A stretch of 64,000 nucleotides of DNA from Pezizomycotina sp. ARF18 (taxonomy: Eukaryota; Ascomycota), in the NCBI GenBank assembly GCA_002224055.1, contig AZLU01000152.1, positions 1 through 64,000 of the forward strand, read 5' to 3'. Both the position numbers and the translations under genes were made by a program. The notes under the pieces were generated by a model that had not been told where the DNA came from, ran no database searches, and saw only the letters and a list, made by a program, of their open reading frames with translations. This document shows positions 35,575-47,042 of the stretch, piece by piece (the stretch's first letter is position 1; each line of letters opens with the position of its first letter).

Positions 35575-36395
35575 CTTGATGGAAGCTGCTGCTTTGGGAC
35601 TTCAGTTGGAGTAGGTAGATGTTTGTAGGTGAAAGACGACCAAAGGCGAGCAAGGACTGAAGATGAAATTCGATGTCGTTTTGGAAGCAAAGATGGGTAT
35701 CGTTATAGGTTTATAAGCTGCTTACGCGATGTAGTAGAAGTTTGAGAACCCCTCGTATGAGCTGCCGCAACTATGTACCAGAAAAGGAAAATTTTGAAAA
35801 TCGCGAGCACGATCCTGTGAGTAATATTGATATACGAATGCTTTTTGCCGTCCGAGAACCCTGACCTAAATTGGATCCAGTACAGTGCTATAACCCTTAT
35901 CCTACAAATAAAGTAGCCGATATGAAATATCACGAATGGATTGTCGACGATATGCCTTAACCTTGAAAAATCTTTCGATTAGTGTGTTCTGCCATCATAT
36001 CAAAGGCCATAGGGCTAGCCTTATAACATCTCCCGATTGTCGTGCAAGCCGACTGGCGAACAAAGAAGCCCCGCACTGACCGTGGAACGAAACGATGCGA
36101 TTACACAAAGCATTGATTGCTGCATAACAGGACTCAATTGATGTCGCAACGGGAATAACGACAACGCGCAAGACAAGAAAGCTAAAAAGAAAAGCAATAT
36201 ATCTCATTGCTCAAAACAATTGCATTATTCATTTCTTTATATGAAAAATACCCTATGTGGACAATCTTTATTCCCTTTCTTTCATCAGTTAAAATCCTTG
36301 CTAAACATGAAAAAGGGGAAAGAAAAGGTTCTGCAGACGCACTTACCCGCTCTTCCGATCTTTTGCAACCTCAAACCACACAGAAACCATCATTT
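35575..36395. other. Spacer with small open frames
   Basis: A minus-strand frame at 35995-36207 starts MRYIAFLFSFLVLRVVVIPVA, which looks like a signal peptide, and has three cysteines after it. It could be a tiny secreted protein but is only 70 codons long with no known relative. A second hydrophobic frame lies at 35703-35933 (-). Neither is supported enough to call. Confidence 0.35.
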
Positions 36396-36821
36396 TTAGC
36401 TTCCCCTGTAGGTGGAATAGCTATACGGACTCAGCAGAACAGGCACATGGTAGTGCTCGTTCCCCGCTTCTTCTTCACCACAAACTGCACCTCAACGCAC
36501 GGGAAAAAGTTTCGCCCCTGAAGTACTCCACGTATCGAACCGCAGCTTGTAAACTTCTCCATCTTGCGTCTCAAATTTATCGTTCCACTCCGCGATGCGG
36601 CCGTCGCTGTTCGTCAGCCCCGTCGTCGTCCACTCCGCCGTAGCAGAGGCGTCCGAAGAAGACAGGCGGTGCAGCGTCACTGGAATCGACGATGCCGGAC
36701 GGCCGACAGAGTATCGAGGACGTGGCAGGTGATGGGCGGTTTGGCCACGGGGTGGATGCCATGATGTGTCGTGATATGCTCTGTAGGCGGTCGGACGCGG
36801 GTGCGGGAAGGGGTTGTGCAT
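36396..36821 (-). CDS. 5-hydroxyisourate hydrolase (transthyretin-like)
   Basis: HIUase hydrolyses 5-hydroxyisourate, the product of urate oxidase, in purine breakdown, usually in peroxisomes. Diagnostic parts are [13 protein letters not shown] with its active-site His (near 36740), then [40 protein letters not shown] and EVQFVV. The C-terminal signature is [19 protein letters not shown], whose end is the family's YRGS. The stop TAA is at 36396-36398. The leader [10 protein letters not shown] closely resembles the PTS2 of vertebrate HIUase (RLQ..I..HI), so I set the start at the ATG at 36821 upstream of it rather than at the internal MASTPW. One-base frame jumps occur near 36735, 36708 and 36510. 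Length (about 135-140 codons) fits the family plus a targeting leader. Confidence 0.9.
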
Positions 36822-37797
36822 ATGCTGCCGTAGCGAAGGAGGGTTGTTAGCTCTTCTCCTTCAATGAACAAAGCCGCACACAAAGAAGATGACGACAATT
36901 GTTGATAGCAAGGGAGACTGGGAGTTGAATGATTTGGTTTGCAATTGCACCTTTTTTGTCTTGCTTTCGGGCAAAGCAGGAAAATTATCAATCGACAAAT
37001 TTTCGTCTCAACTAATGAACCGTCACTCTGCCAAATTGTCTTCGAAACGTTGTTATTTCTGTTCGGTATTGCGCTTTGCGGTAAGTCGTGATAATGTGAG
37101 TGGCGGAGAGAAGAGAGAAAGACAGTAGCAGCAGTAGTGGTAGTATTTTATAGCTAAAACGTTTCGGCGGTTTCCGATGTGAAGACTAAATTGGGCATCT
37201 GCAGAATGGCAGCCAATACCGATATAACTCATTAATTATTCTCAGCAGTATTAACATCACCACATCTGTTCAGTGTCGACTTCTTAACAACACTTCACTC
37301 AAACCAATCAAATACTAAGTAGGCATCTAGAAAATCTCATTATTATCTAATTATTTATTTTTATTATACTTTCTTTTTTTTTGATAAGGGAGGAGGAACA
37401 AGAAGAACGATCTATTCGAGCTAGTCTCTTGCAATGGCTTTGCTTGCACGCGAATATAAAAACCATCTCAAACTTCCAATTGTCGAGCGCGTCCTAGTCA
37501 AAATGATTCTACGCAAGATATTACAAGAATTTTGTGACCGAGAATGCAAGCTTACTGCTCGAATCAAAGATAAATAGGAAATGGGGCAACCGCTTATCGA
37601 GAGTTCGGTTAGCGGTGACTCGCCTCTGACCTGAACGTTGCAACTGGCATCGAAGCCCTTCTCTCACCTACACCAAATCCCCTTTTCGCTCCTAATACAA
37701 GCCCGAGGCTGCTGCAGCTAAAACTTTTGGAGCCTTCACTTCAAGCTGCCTGAGCGGCGAATTCTACTACCTCCAGGATCCAATCTCCCTCAGACAC
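36822..37797. other. Spacer upstream of HIUase
   Basis: Promoter side of the HIUase gene. A plus-strand frame at 36889-37128 has no recognisable domain. Contains the left copy of a diverged duplication (37048-37240). Confidence 0.45.
37048..37240. repeat. Left copy of a diverged direct repeat
   Basis: Shares ordered blocks with 38829-39060: a TTTCTGTTCGGTATTGCGC-like block, CTTTGC(G/A)GTAAGTCGTGAT, a GAGAGA patch, GTTTCCGA(T/G)GTG(A/T)AGAC and CAATACCG(A/G)TAT. The copies are in the same orientation about 1.78 kb apart, with indels between blocks. Confidence 0.65.
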
Positions 37798-38446
37798 ATG
37801 GAGCCCTTGTCAAACCCCGGGTATCCATCATTCCACGGTCTTAATCCTCACGCTTTCGACAATATTGGCCGTGATGCTGTCACCCATGGTCGACTTGCAA
37901 TTGACCATGGGCGTAGGAACAAACTCTCACCAAGGCCTAATATTCATACCTCCTTTAGCATGCTAAGGTCATTCCTGTGGGCTATTTTGCACTAACATTG
38001 CAGCCCTAGCAGCTTCACAGACCGGCAAGGAAATCCTCGGGCGCAAATTTAATGTAGGCGTTGAAGACTACTATAGCGTAGTAGTTCTTCAGCACGATAG
38101 CTCGCAGCCCTCGGAACCCGGTCTGGCTTTCCACACTATAGCCCCCGTCGAAGCTGTTGATAGCTGGGCGCAGACGTGCCAGCGACAATACTCAGCCGCG
38201 CCCGTGCTCGACGCTTTTCGGACAGTGAACAGAACCGTGGGAGCGGACGGTCAACGTTTCCCAGATATCATTCACGCAAGGGAGTGCTCTGTAGCCCTCA
38301 CTGCGCTCAGGAGTAGTCACTGGCTGGGGCCAGCCGTCGTCCGAAGCTCAGGTTGGCGTTCCTCATACAATACGCCAGCCGCCGAAGCTACGCCCGCGGG
38401 AAATACGCCGAATGGAACGCTATTTCCTTCACCCAGACTGCTGTAG
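37798..38446 (+). CDS. Unrecognised open frame pair
   Basis: Two neighbouring plus-strand frames look coding but match no family I know. The first (37798-37995) contains GYPSFHGLNPHAFDNIGRD and VTHGRLAIDHGR. The second, open from about 38000 to 38446, contains ALAASQTGKEILGRKFNVG, EDYYSVVVLQHDSSQP, AFHTIAPVEAVDSWAQTC and FPDIIHARECSVALTALR. A frame jump or small intron lies between them near 37990. GC content and codon use are higher than in the flanks. It sits between the two copies of the diverged repeat, so it could be part of a duplicated or mobile unit. Confidence 0.35.
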
Positions 38447-38828
38447 CACATGGTGCGGAGAGGAGAACACGGGGAGCACAAAATCTCGTTCCATCTGCCC
38501 GTCGTCTCTTTTAAGGTTCCTCCTAACAAGCGTAACAAGTAGTCGCCTTTATATCTCTCTTTCTACAACTAATTAGTAGACGAACAACATCTCAGCTCTC
38601 CGAAACTATTATATACACATTCCCCTTTGTTATCCTCATCATTTTGTCAAGCTCATACGATCAAAGATTATTTACCAGTTCAAGCTAGGATCCTAAGATC
38701 AAAAAGGATGTATTATCTGTGGTTGCTTTGCTTATGATAACGTGAAGCTCGCGTACACACGCTCAAGGATGAAATTGAACAAAGTTTAAATATATGTATA
38801 TACACAATTTAGCAAGCGACCGGACTGA

Positions 38829-39060
38829 ATCGTTATTTTCTGTCGGTATTACGCTTTGCAGTAAGTCGTGATGGAGAGAGAGAGAGTTTGAGACATTTGC
38901 CTTGAACCAAAAAGGATTTTAATGGCAAATTTTCTTTCTCTTTTGCTGTAGCTATAGCTCATTTTCGCCTGTTTCCGAGGTGTAGACAAAGGTGTCTCTT
39001 CTTCGAGTTATCAAACGATACATCAATTGAGTCAATACCGGTATCACACAATCAATCAGG
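38829..39060. repeat. Right copy of a diverged direct repeat
   Basis: Partner of 37048-37240 with the same block order. It has a longer GA-rich patch and an insertion before GTTTCCGAGGTGTAGAC. Confidence 0.65.
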
Positions 39061-42000
39061 GAGGGTCTCTTAACAGATATTTCGCGGCGGCATAAACCAA
39101 GGACGCAAGTGTCGAAAGTTTAATCAAAATATATCGCGATATATTAATGAATCTAGGTATTAACGAGATAGGCATGATCTCAACGAATCTTCCGAAGGGA
39201 TCTGGACATTTTGTAGTGTAACAGTGAAGCTTTCTAACTTGCGATAAGTAAGCTAGCTATACTATAGACCGCCGCCGCCACAAAAAAAAAAAAAAAGACA
39301 AAATTATTTTCTGCGAGCTGTGCCTCGGCCGAGTATGTTTCCAAAATAACAAAGCTATTATCCAAGGGAGAGCTACAACCGTCAGTATTTCGATGCAAAA
39401 TGATGAAAGCAGGAAGTAGCATGTGCGCTGCTAGTTCTGCTTCTGTGCTCTCGGATCTGCAAAGTGGTTATCTATATGCACCAGGCACAGCTCCCTCGTT
39501 GAGCGGGCTTCCGTGAAAGCTCGTGATATGGTAGAATTCGCCGGCCCTTCGTTAGCTTTTAGCACTCAACCATGGCGAATGCTGCTTTTTTTTTTTTCTC
39601 CTCTAGATTAAAACGTTAAGGCAGAAGTCAGGGCTTCGGCCGTTTCCGCGGCCGTCCTTTCTAACCTTTTCAAAAAGAATAGCTCGTGAGCTTCTGGCTT
39701 CCGAAGTAGCTTTTCGATTGAATTTTCCCTTTTCGCTTAGCGAAGGAGGAGGAAAAAAAGAAAAAACGTTAGCCTTGCGAGGGAGCTCCAGAATTTTTTA
39801 GCTTGTACCGTGGTCACCTTATAGCAATAACGTTCCTCGGAGGGAGGCGAGCGAGAAAAAAAAATGTCAATTCGAAAATCACCTTCTTAGTCAAGAAGAT
39901 CAAGAAAGAAAATTTTTTAAAATTCATGGAGCTAGGAAGTTTTTGTTGAACGAGAGGGGCTCTAGAGCCACCCAGCCAGAGTGTAAATCGGTAGCTAACC
40001 CCTGTTGTTCCTTGCGCTGGATGTTGAGATCGAGCTTTTCAAGAATGAAAGGTTCTAGTGCTATTCGCGGTTCGCTGCAAGAGCTCAAGCATCTCGCATA
40101 GAAAAGAAGAAAAAAGAGAAGAAAGAAAAGAAAATTTCACCACATGAGTATGGTAAATGCACCGAAAAAGCAGGTTCCCGAGTTAGCCTAAGCAGCCTTA
40201 TCACATCGGCTGGCCGATAGCGAAGATGGTAAATGGGTAAATGATAAAATAATAGTGATAAATCACATATATCCTTGTGGAATCGAGGGTCGATCCTATT
40301 CGCTCCCAGAAATAAAAAAGGCAAGAAAAGATAGGAGGGAGTCGATAAAGCCTTATGACATATCTCTCTCCGCTCCTCATCAGCGATTCAAGAATAGAGG
40401 GCAAAGAAGCTTTCCGCAATGCCAGCGAAATAACGGTGCTAATGATGCATACTGTTGAATAAAAAACGTGTAAATCTGTGGAGTCGCACAGAGATTTTCA
40501 CAATCGAGCAGAGGTGCATACACCTGTCACTGGTGGGTAAGATCTTCAATATCTTTCCAAGTATTCGTTTTTTAGCCGACTGTTCGAAGCTTTTTGTGCT
40601 GCTGGCTACTTAGTGTTGAAATATAAGAACACGGGCATTGGAAAATTGAGAAGAGAAAGAATTTTGCAGCCCTCTGATTGATCGGATGAAACCCTGGCAG
40701 GCGCGATAACCTGTCCAAAAAAAAAGGGTCCTAATGTGTTAAGTGTAGACACCAAACGAAACTGGAAAGAACACATGTGCGTTAAGTTTGCTCGGAGAAG
40801 AGCTTCGGAGCTTGAGGGCTTTCTCAATACCCCTCCTCAATGAGCAAGTATTTTGTTTGATATTCTGTGGTAAAAAAAAGTGTTAGCGGGGCTGCACCGT
40901 AGCTCGAAACCGGGGATGGCGGCAATGACCCCCGAGGTATAGCTCGAAATTTAAAATAGAGGAATAATGAATACTAATAATAATAATAAATAAAAAAGAA
41001 TAATAAATAAAAAATTCTAAAGTATTTTGTTCTCCTATAACTATACCCTAGGCAAGATTAAGCGAGAATCGGAGGTATTCGCGATCTAAACGGGCGAACT
41101 TCAAGAGCAAAAGCACTGCAAAGACACCCCTCGCCTGACAATCTCCAAGCTTCAAGGTAGATTGGAAGCTATTCTACCCCAGTTCTTGGCTACTGAGCGT
41201 TAAGTAAGACGGATTGAATATGAGGAGATGGAAGCAAGGCAATCTGAATACTAGAACCATAGAAAGAGAACAAAGTAAGGACCCTTTACATAACGAACGT
41301 TAGGATGGTACACCCGCGGCATATTGGAATCCGCACCCAGGAGGAAATGGCCCAAAGCCAGATGTATCCCCTCATGACTGTTATGTGAGGAAGGATCTCC
41401 GAAGCTTTGAAGACGAAGCAAAATCGAGAAAGCAGTTCCAGGAACTTTTGCCGCAAACCTATTGAAGCTGAAGATCTTCAAGCTGCGATTGAGAAGTATC
41501 CTGAAGCGATAGTGGCTTAGGAAGTAGATTCTTAACAATCCTCGATTCCGTCGGGCTCAACTGCGTTACCGAGAAGAATGCGAAAAATTGTCATTAGATA
41601 TAAGTTCTTGAAAATCATTCCAATTGTGGGTTGCGATGTACATGTTCTGCATCATAAAGTACTTTGAGGTAGGATCTCTTGTCGAACCCTTCAATGAAAC
41701 AATGCACTCAATGAGGTGCTTGAGGATCCGCAAAGTTTGAATCCCGACCAATACAGACAACTCTTGTTCGTGTTCTGCCATGAACCTGTAGTTCGATAAT
41801 CATGTTTTCTGGGTCGGTATTTCTTGGTGTCATGATTCATTTTCCATATCTTTAGAATTGGGCCTCTTAGTTTCCTCTCTTCATGAAGGATCAACGACCA
41901 TAGTCAAAGCCGACCTGCAACTCGAATTCCAATATGCTATCTTCCGTGAGACAGCGCAAAGACAAAGCTTAGAATATCAAGGTGGAAGTCGGCAATGTAA

Positions 42001-43625
42001 CTCAGTTCTCAAGCATCCGGTCTCAATGCTGATTGTTGCAAAAGCAAATAACCAATCGCAACAGAGACTGTTCGAACCGAGTATGTTGGACGTCAAGCGC
42101 GCCGTTTCCTGCACAGCAGCCAGAGAATTCCGCCAATAAAGCCAGTTCCAATGATATATTGACGCATACAGCTCTGTGGCATCCTCAGCATGCGCGCTGA
42201 AGGCAAACCATCGAATTGCGACCATCCATTCTTGACACATTGCCATAAGTAGCTAGCCGGATGTGGAAGCTCTGACTTGCTGCGTGATAATGTTAAAACG
42301 TGCTAATATTTTAAAGACAGAGACCACTTAAGTTCAGACCGATAGACAGATGAATTCGTGAGGGGCGACAGTTTTATTTTTCGACTTTTCGCTAGAGGGA
42401 AGCTGCATGCGATTTTTCCTTTTCTTTCGTCGCTGAACCGAGAGGGTCCGTTCAGGTGGACACGAGACCAGAAAGCACGATTTTGTGCAGGGCTCCGCCG
42501 AGGGGCGGCGCTGTCCAGCCAAAAGCAAGGATTAAATGTACTCCACGCATTTAGTTCCTTCTTCTTCTCTCATTCTCTCTTTTTTTAAACTTTTTTTTTT
42601 GTGTTCTGATATGCATATATGCAGCATGGGTTGAGAGCAGCAAGGAAGGTCGTTTCCAGCCCTGTCCCTAAAATAAAAAGAAGTAAAAAAATTCAATAAA
42701 TACTTTAACAAAATGAAAAAAATAATCAGCAAGTCAATGTATATACCTACCTTTATTATACGCTAAATACTTCAATAGATAACTTGGAAAGAAATCTCGA
42801 GGAGCGAGAAGGAAAAAAATATCCTTGCTTTCTCTACATCGCTGTCCGCTGTCCGAGACCGCACGGTTAAGCTAAGCTTCCTTCGGAACGTTCCATTTCA
42901 GTGTGATTTTCGTTTTTTTTTTTTTTTTTTTTCAATTCGAAATCCTTGCCCTGAACCCTTCAATTATTCGTTCGATTTTTGCTAAGCCCAGGTTAGAGAA
43001 AGGAATCAGCCAATCGATAAGGCTGTGTTATAACGATCGGTTAGCCCCACTTGCTATCTAGGAAACTGCAGTCACACAAGATGTCATTTTGCACAGAACG
43101 GGGGATGGGAGAAAAGGGAAATATCCAAAAAATGGCGAAATGAAATTTTTTTCATCTTATCATCCAAAGTAAATATATCGAATAATAATATTTGGTATAT
43201 TAATATAAAGACGTTGAAGACACACTCAAAACGAATCATATAATCTGGGGTAAGGAGATTAAAAAAAAAAAAAAAAAACAGCCGACACTAGCATATGCTG
43301 AAAAAAAAAAATGAATAAATGGATCATTATTTCTCCGAGAACAAGTCGTGTGTGCTTCTGGCGTTCTTCTCTGACCCATGTGAAGCAGAAACTGGGTTGC
43401 TTGGTTGCAAACATCGCCGTTTTAACTTCACTTTCATTCGTCTGGATTGTAAGAGGAACTATCCGTGCGCTGAGTGGAGGCAGCCGGAGAAGAGCCAGTC
43501 GAGCTCCCCCTCTTTCAAGAGAGATGAACTTTGGAAAAAAAAAAGGAAAAAAAAGAAAAGGAAAAAGATTGAACTACAAAGAGCAGAGGTAGTAAGTGCG
43601 CACTTGCTTTTTCCACTTCCTCTAG

Positions 43626-43629
<4 letters not shown>

Positions 43630-43663
<34 letters not shown>
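43630..43663. repeat. Poly-T tract (34 T)
   Basis: An uninterrupted T-run in intergenic DNA. Confidence 0.9.
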
Positions 43664-43665
<2 letters not shown>

Positions 43666-45358
43666 ATAAAATACTTCGGAGGCCTTATTGGCTGAATGGC
43701 CCCAACTACTTGTGGGTAGTCAATCGTTGATGGGGGAGTGAACTGAATAAAAAAAAGATGTGCTCTCTCGTCTTTCCCGCAGGCAAGGCGGCAAGCAACT
43801 GCTCGCAATAGCGATTGTGGAAGGTCGTGGCAGCATTGGGCTCATGGGTTAAGAAAAGATCTCTTCTTTGCTTTTCTCCACTCAACATCGTTGGTGGACG
43901 CTAGCTTCCATGCGGGAGTCCCAAGGAAGGAGTTTTCCACTTTTTCACTTTTCTCTTTCTCTTATTTTTCTGTTGTTTGTCAGGTTTCCTTTCTCGTGGG
44001 AAGACCAATGAGGCAAGGAGTTGAGGAAATGCGAAGTACGTATTTACAGTACGTACGAGGGAGTAGGAAATCGTCCTTTCTTGTTCCTTCTTGCCTTCCC
44101 CTCTATTGCCTTCACCACGATATTTCTGTTGCTGACAGCTGCATCTGCTTTGGTATCCTCCTGCTTCGCACATCTCGAGAGGCCAAGGAGCAACGCTAGA
44201 GAAACTCGTGAAAAAATTTTTTGAATGAAACATCGAAAAAAGCTACTGTAAATTCAACAAGCTTTGGGTCAATGAATTGAGAACGGGGTTTCCCCCTCTT
44301 CAATTGAGGGTTATTCCAATTTTTAAAAGAAAATTTTTTTTTCTTAGCCCGTTTGTTTTATTCTTCCCTTTTGGCTCGTGATGTATATGTGTTCAGAAAT
44401 TGGGGGCAAAGAAGACGAGAGCAAGAAAAAAAGACTTGATAATTTCTCAAATCCCTGGCATGTAGATATGGGTGTCGTGTATTCAGCCAGCTTGCGAGCT
44501 GCTCTTCAATCGATTTCTGTTCTACTTGAAGATCAAGGACCATGTTAACAAGAGTCGTCCGCTTGCTCTCTTCCTCGAGGAGACGTTACTTTCTCCATAT
44601 TTTCTTTCTTTTTTCTCTCTTTCTCTGCATTCTTTTTCCAGCGCTCGCTTTTTCGTCTAATAATGGACGCAATGGAGATGTATAATGTATAATGTAGTTG
44701 GTACATGCGTCTTCCACGCGTGATTTGATTTGGTGTGTAGCAGGAACTCTTCGAGCTCGTTTTCATTTTTCTTTCGAGCTTCAACCTCACCCTCACCTTG
44801 CATGCACGTATAAACACCCAATCGGCGCTAGCCCACCAAACGTAAGAGGAAGAAAGAAAGAGGGGTGTTTAATAAATAAAAAGAAAAAAATAAAATAATT
44901 TTTTCTTTGATCACCTCCCATGCTGTTTGTATCTTTTTTGCTTGCTTCTTAGACACCCCCATCTCTTTTGGCTCTTAGCGAAACGTAAAAAAAAAAATTT
45001 CCTTCCTGCTAGTTCTGGCGTGAAAAATTTTTCTCGTTTTTTGTTCATGGCTCAAAAATGGTTATAAACATGGAAAAATCTTATTACTTGAACTCAGAGC
45101 TAAATGTGTCCATCGAGAGGTCAATCAGTTTTCCTCAAATATTGTTATTAGTGTATGTTTTTTTTTATAATTCGGTTTATTATATTAATATATATAATAA
45201 AATTTTTGAATCATATATTCCTTTTTTTCTTGACCTGACGAAAGGATCCAGTGTGTGAAAGGGAAAAGGAAGTAAGGAAGCAGCAGGCAAAAAAGCATTT
45301 ATCCCTCCTGCGAAACGTTCGATCTCTTTTCCCACTGTATACCCACTCACACCCCAAG

Positions 45359-45387
<29 letters not shown>
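45359..45387. repeat. Poly-A tract (29 A)
   Basis: An uninterrupted A-run followed by a C/T-rich stretch (45430-45560). Confidence 0.9.
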
Positions 45388-45392
<5 letters not shown>

Positions 45393-47042
45393 ACACTAAG
45401 AAAAAAATTCACCTCTGCCGTGAAGTATAATATCTCTTATACTCGCCCGTTTTCTGGTCCCTTTCCTTTTTCCTTTTCTCTTCTTTCTTTCTCTTTTCTT
45501 ACACTCCTCTTACCTTTTTCTTCCCTCCTCTCCTTCTACTTACCTTCCTTCCCTCTTCCTTGAGTCTTTCGACATCAGAAGTCGTGATCATCTAGATCCA
45601 GAGTAGTGCTCGGTATCTAGGAGTCTTTTTAAAAAAGACCCTTTGTATAACCCAATAGAAAACCTCCAGAGACAGATATAATATAGTTAAAATTGAAGAT
45701 GCAGGTTGTCGCAGAGCTGTAAATCTCCCTGGAGTAGGAGCGTACGTGCTCTTACTCCAGCCTATTCAGCGTTAGCCATTGGAACGAGACGAGTATCGAG
45801 ACAAGCGAAGAAATCGAAGAAGAGAAGGAAAAAAAAGTAGACTTTTCCAAAGAGCCTCACACAGAAATCAATCAATTCCTCCCGTCGACCTTCAAATCGT
45901 TGATATCCGTATCGAGACGTTTTCCAGGTCACAGAAAATAAGCCAAAAATACTCAAAAACGACGTTGAATATCAAAACCAGAAGCTCCTTCCTGCCTTAA
46001 CTCAGTCCATCAGAGATCAAATCACCGGCGGGCGTGTGAAGGGCGACGACGAATTTTTCATCACCAAAATCCGCTTCCGAATTGACTACTTTCTTTGTAA
46101 ACTGCCGCACAAGAAAGCATAAAGGACCTGTCATAAGAAGCTCTCGAGGAGGTTTCAACACCGCTGAACCTCGAGCCGATTGACGGGCTGCCACACCTAC
46201 ACCCGAAAGAGGAAGAAAAGAGAGCCTCATACCTGCGCAATATACAGAAGCTTTGCGTCAGTTTTATCATCTTTTTTGATATCAAAGACATAGACTACTT
46301 AGATCATTTACTCTTTTGATCTTCGCATTCGTCAGTCTTGCTGAAGCACTAGAGCTTTAATACTTGGGGTATACACGCCCTTCAATAGACAAAAGAATTG
46401 TCGTTCAGAGATCACACAACTTGCAGGTATTCCTTCTACTCTTTAAGTGTGATTCTGCTTGCTTCCCTCACCCCCATCAGCCCTCCCCTGCTTATTCCTT
46501 TGCAGTTCAATACCTCTCCAGTTACCGATGTTGCAATGCTGAGCGAGAGCATCCTTCCCGCTGCTGGTTGCTTGTTTTGGTGACGAGGAGAGTGTCTTGT
46601 TAATTTCTTTTTTAGTGTATAGACAGTCTCAATTTTTCTAGGGAAACAAAAGGTCCAACGTCGAGACTTGACCAAAAATTAACTCAAATTAAATTACTTC
46701 TTTTATTCCATTCAATTTATTATTTATTTATTTTTAAGTATCATTACTCCTATTATTTTCCTCTCTGTTAAATATTTCATTCTATTTTATTTTACAACCA
46801 ACCTTCACACAATCAAGCAAAAGATATCCACCTGTCTCTCTCTCACCAGATCCATAGCTAGAATCACATCATTCTCCTCCACATCCTACACCTCTTCTGC
46901 CACACCTTCGAGCTTGCTTGAAAGTGCTCAGGTGTCCTTTTCCTCTTATTATTATCCGTCTTCGCTCGAATTCACATTCTGTATATCGAGTATTCAAAGA
47001 AGAAGAAAAAAAGAAAAAAGAAAAAAACAAGGCACGTGAGAA

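Larger units (their letters stand above)
39061..47042. other. Gene-poor 8-kb stretch
   Basis: No gene is supported with confidence. Weak candidates are open frames at 41251-42246 on both strands (for example LTISKLQGRLEAILPQF on the plus strand near 41140), at 43311-43669 (+) and at 45997-46230 (-, RLSFLPLSGVGVAARQSARG, which could be a mitochondrial leader). Long homopolymers lie at 43630-43663 (T) and 45359-45387 (A), and TAA-rich repeats at about 40970-41010. Confidence 0.45.

Noticed and set aside
37798-38446. Chloroperoxidase-type enzyme
   Set aside because: The PCP motif and the EHD catalytic pattern are missing.
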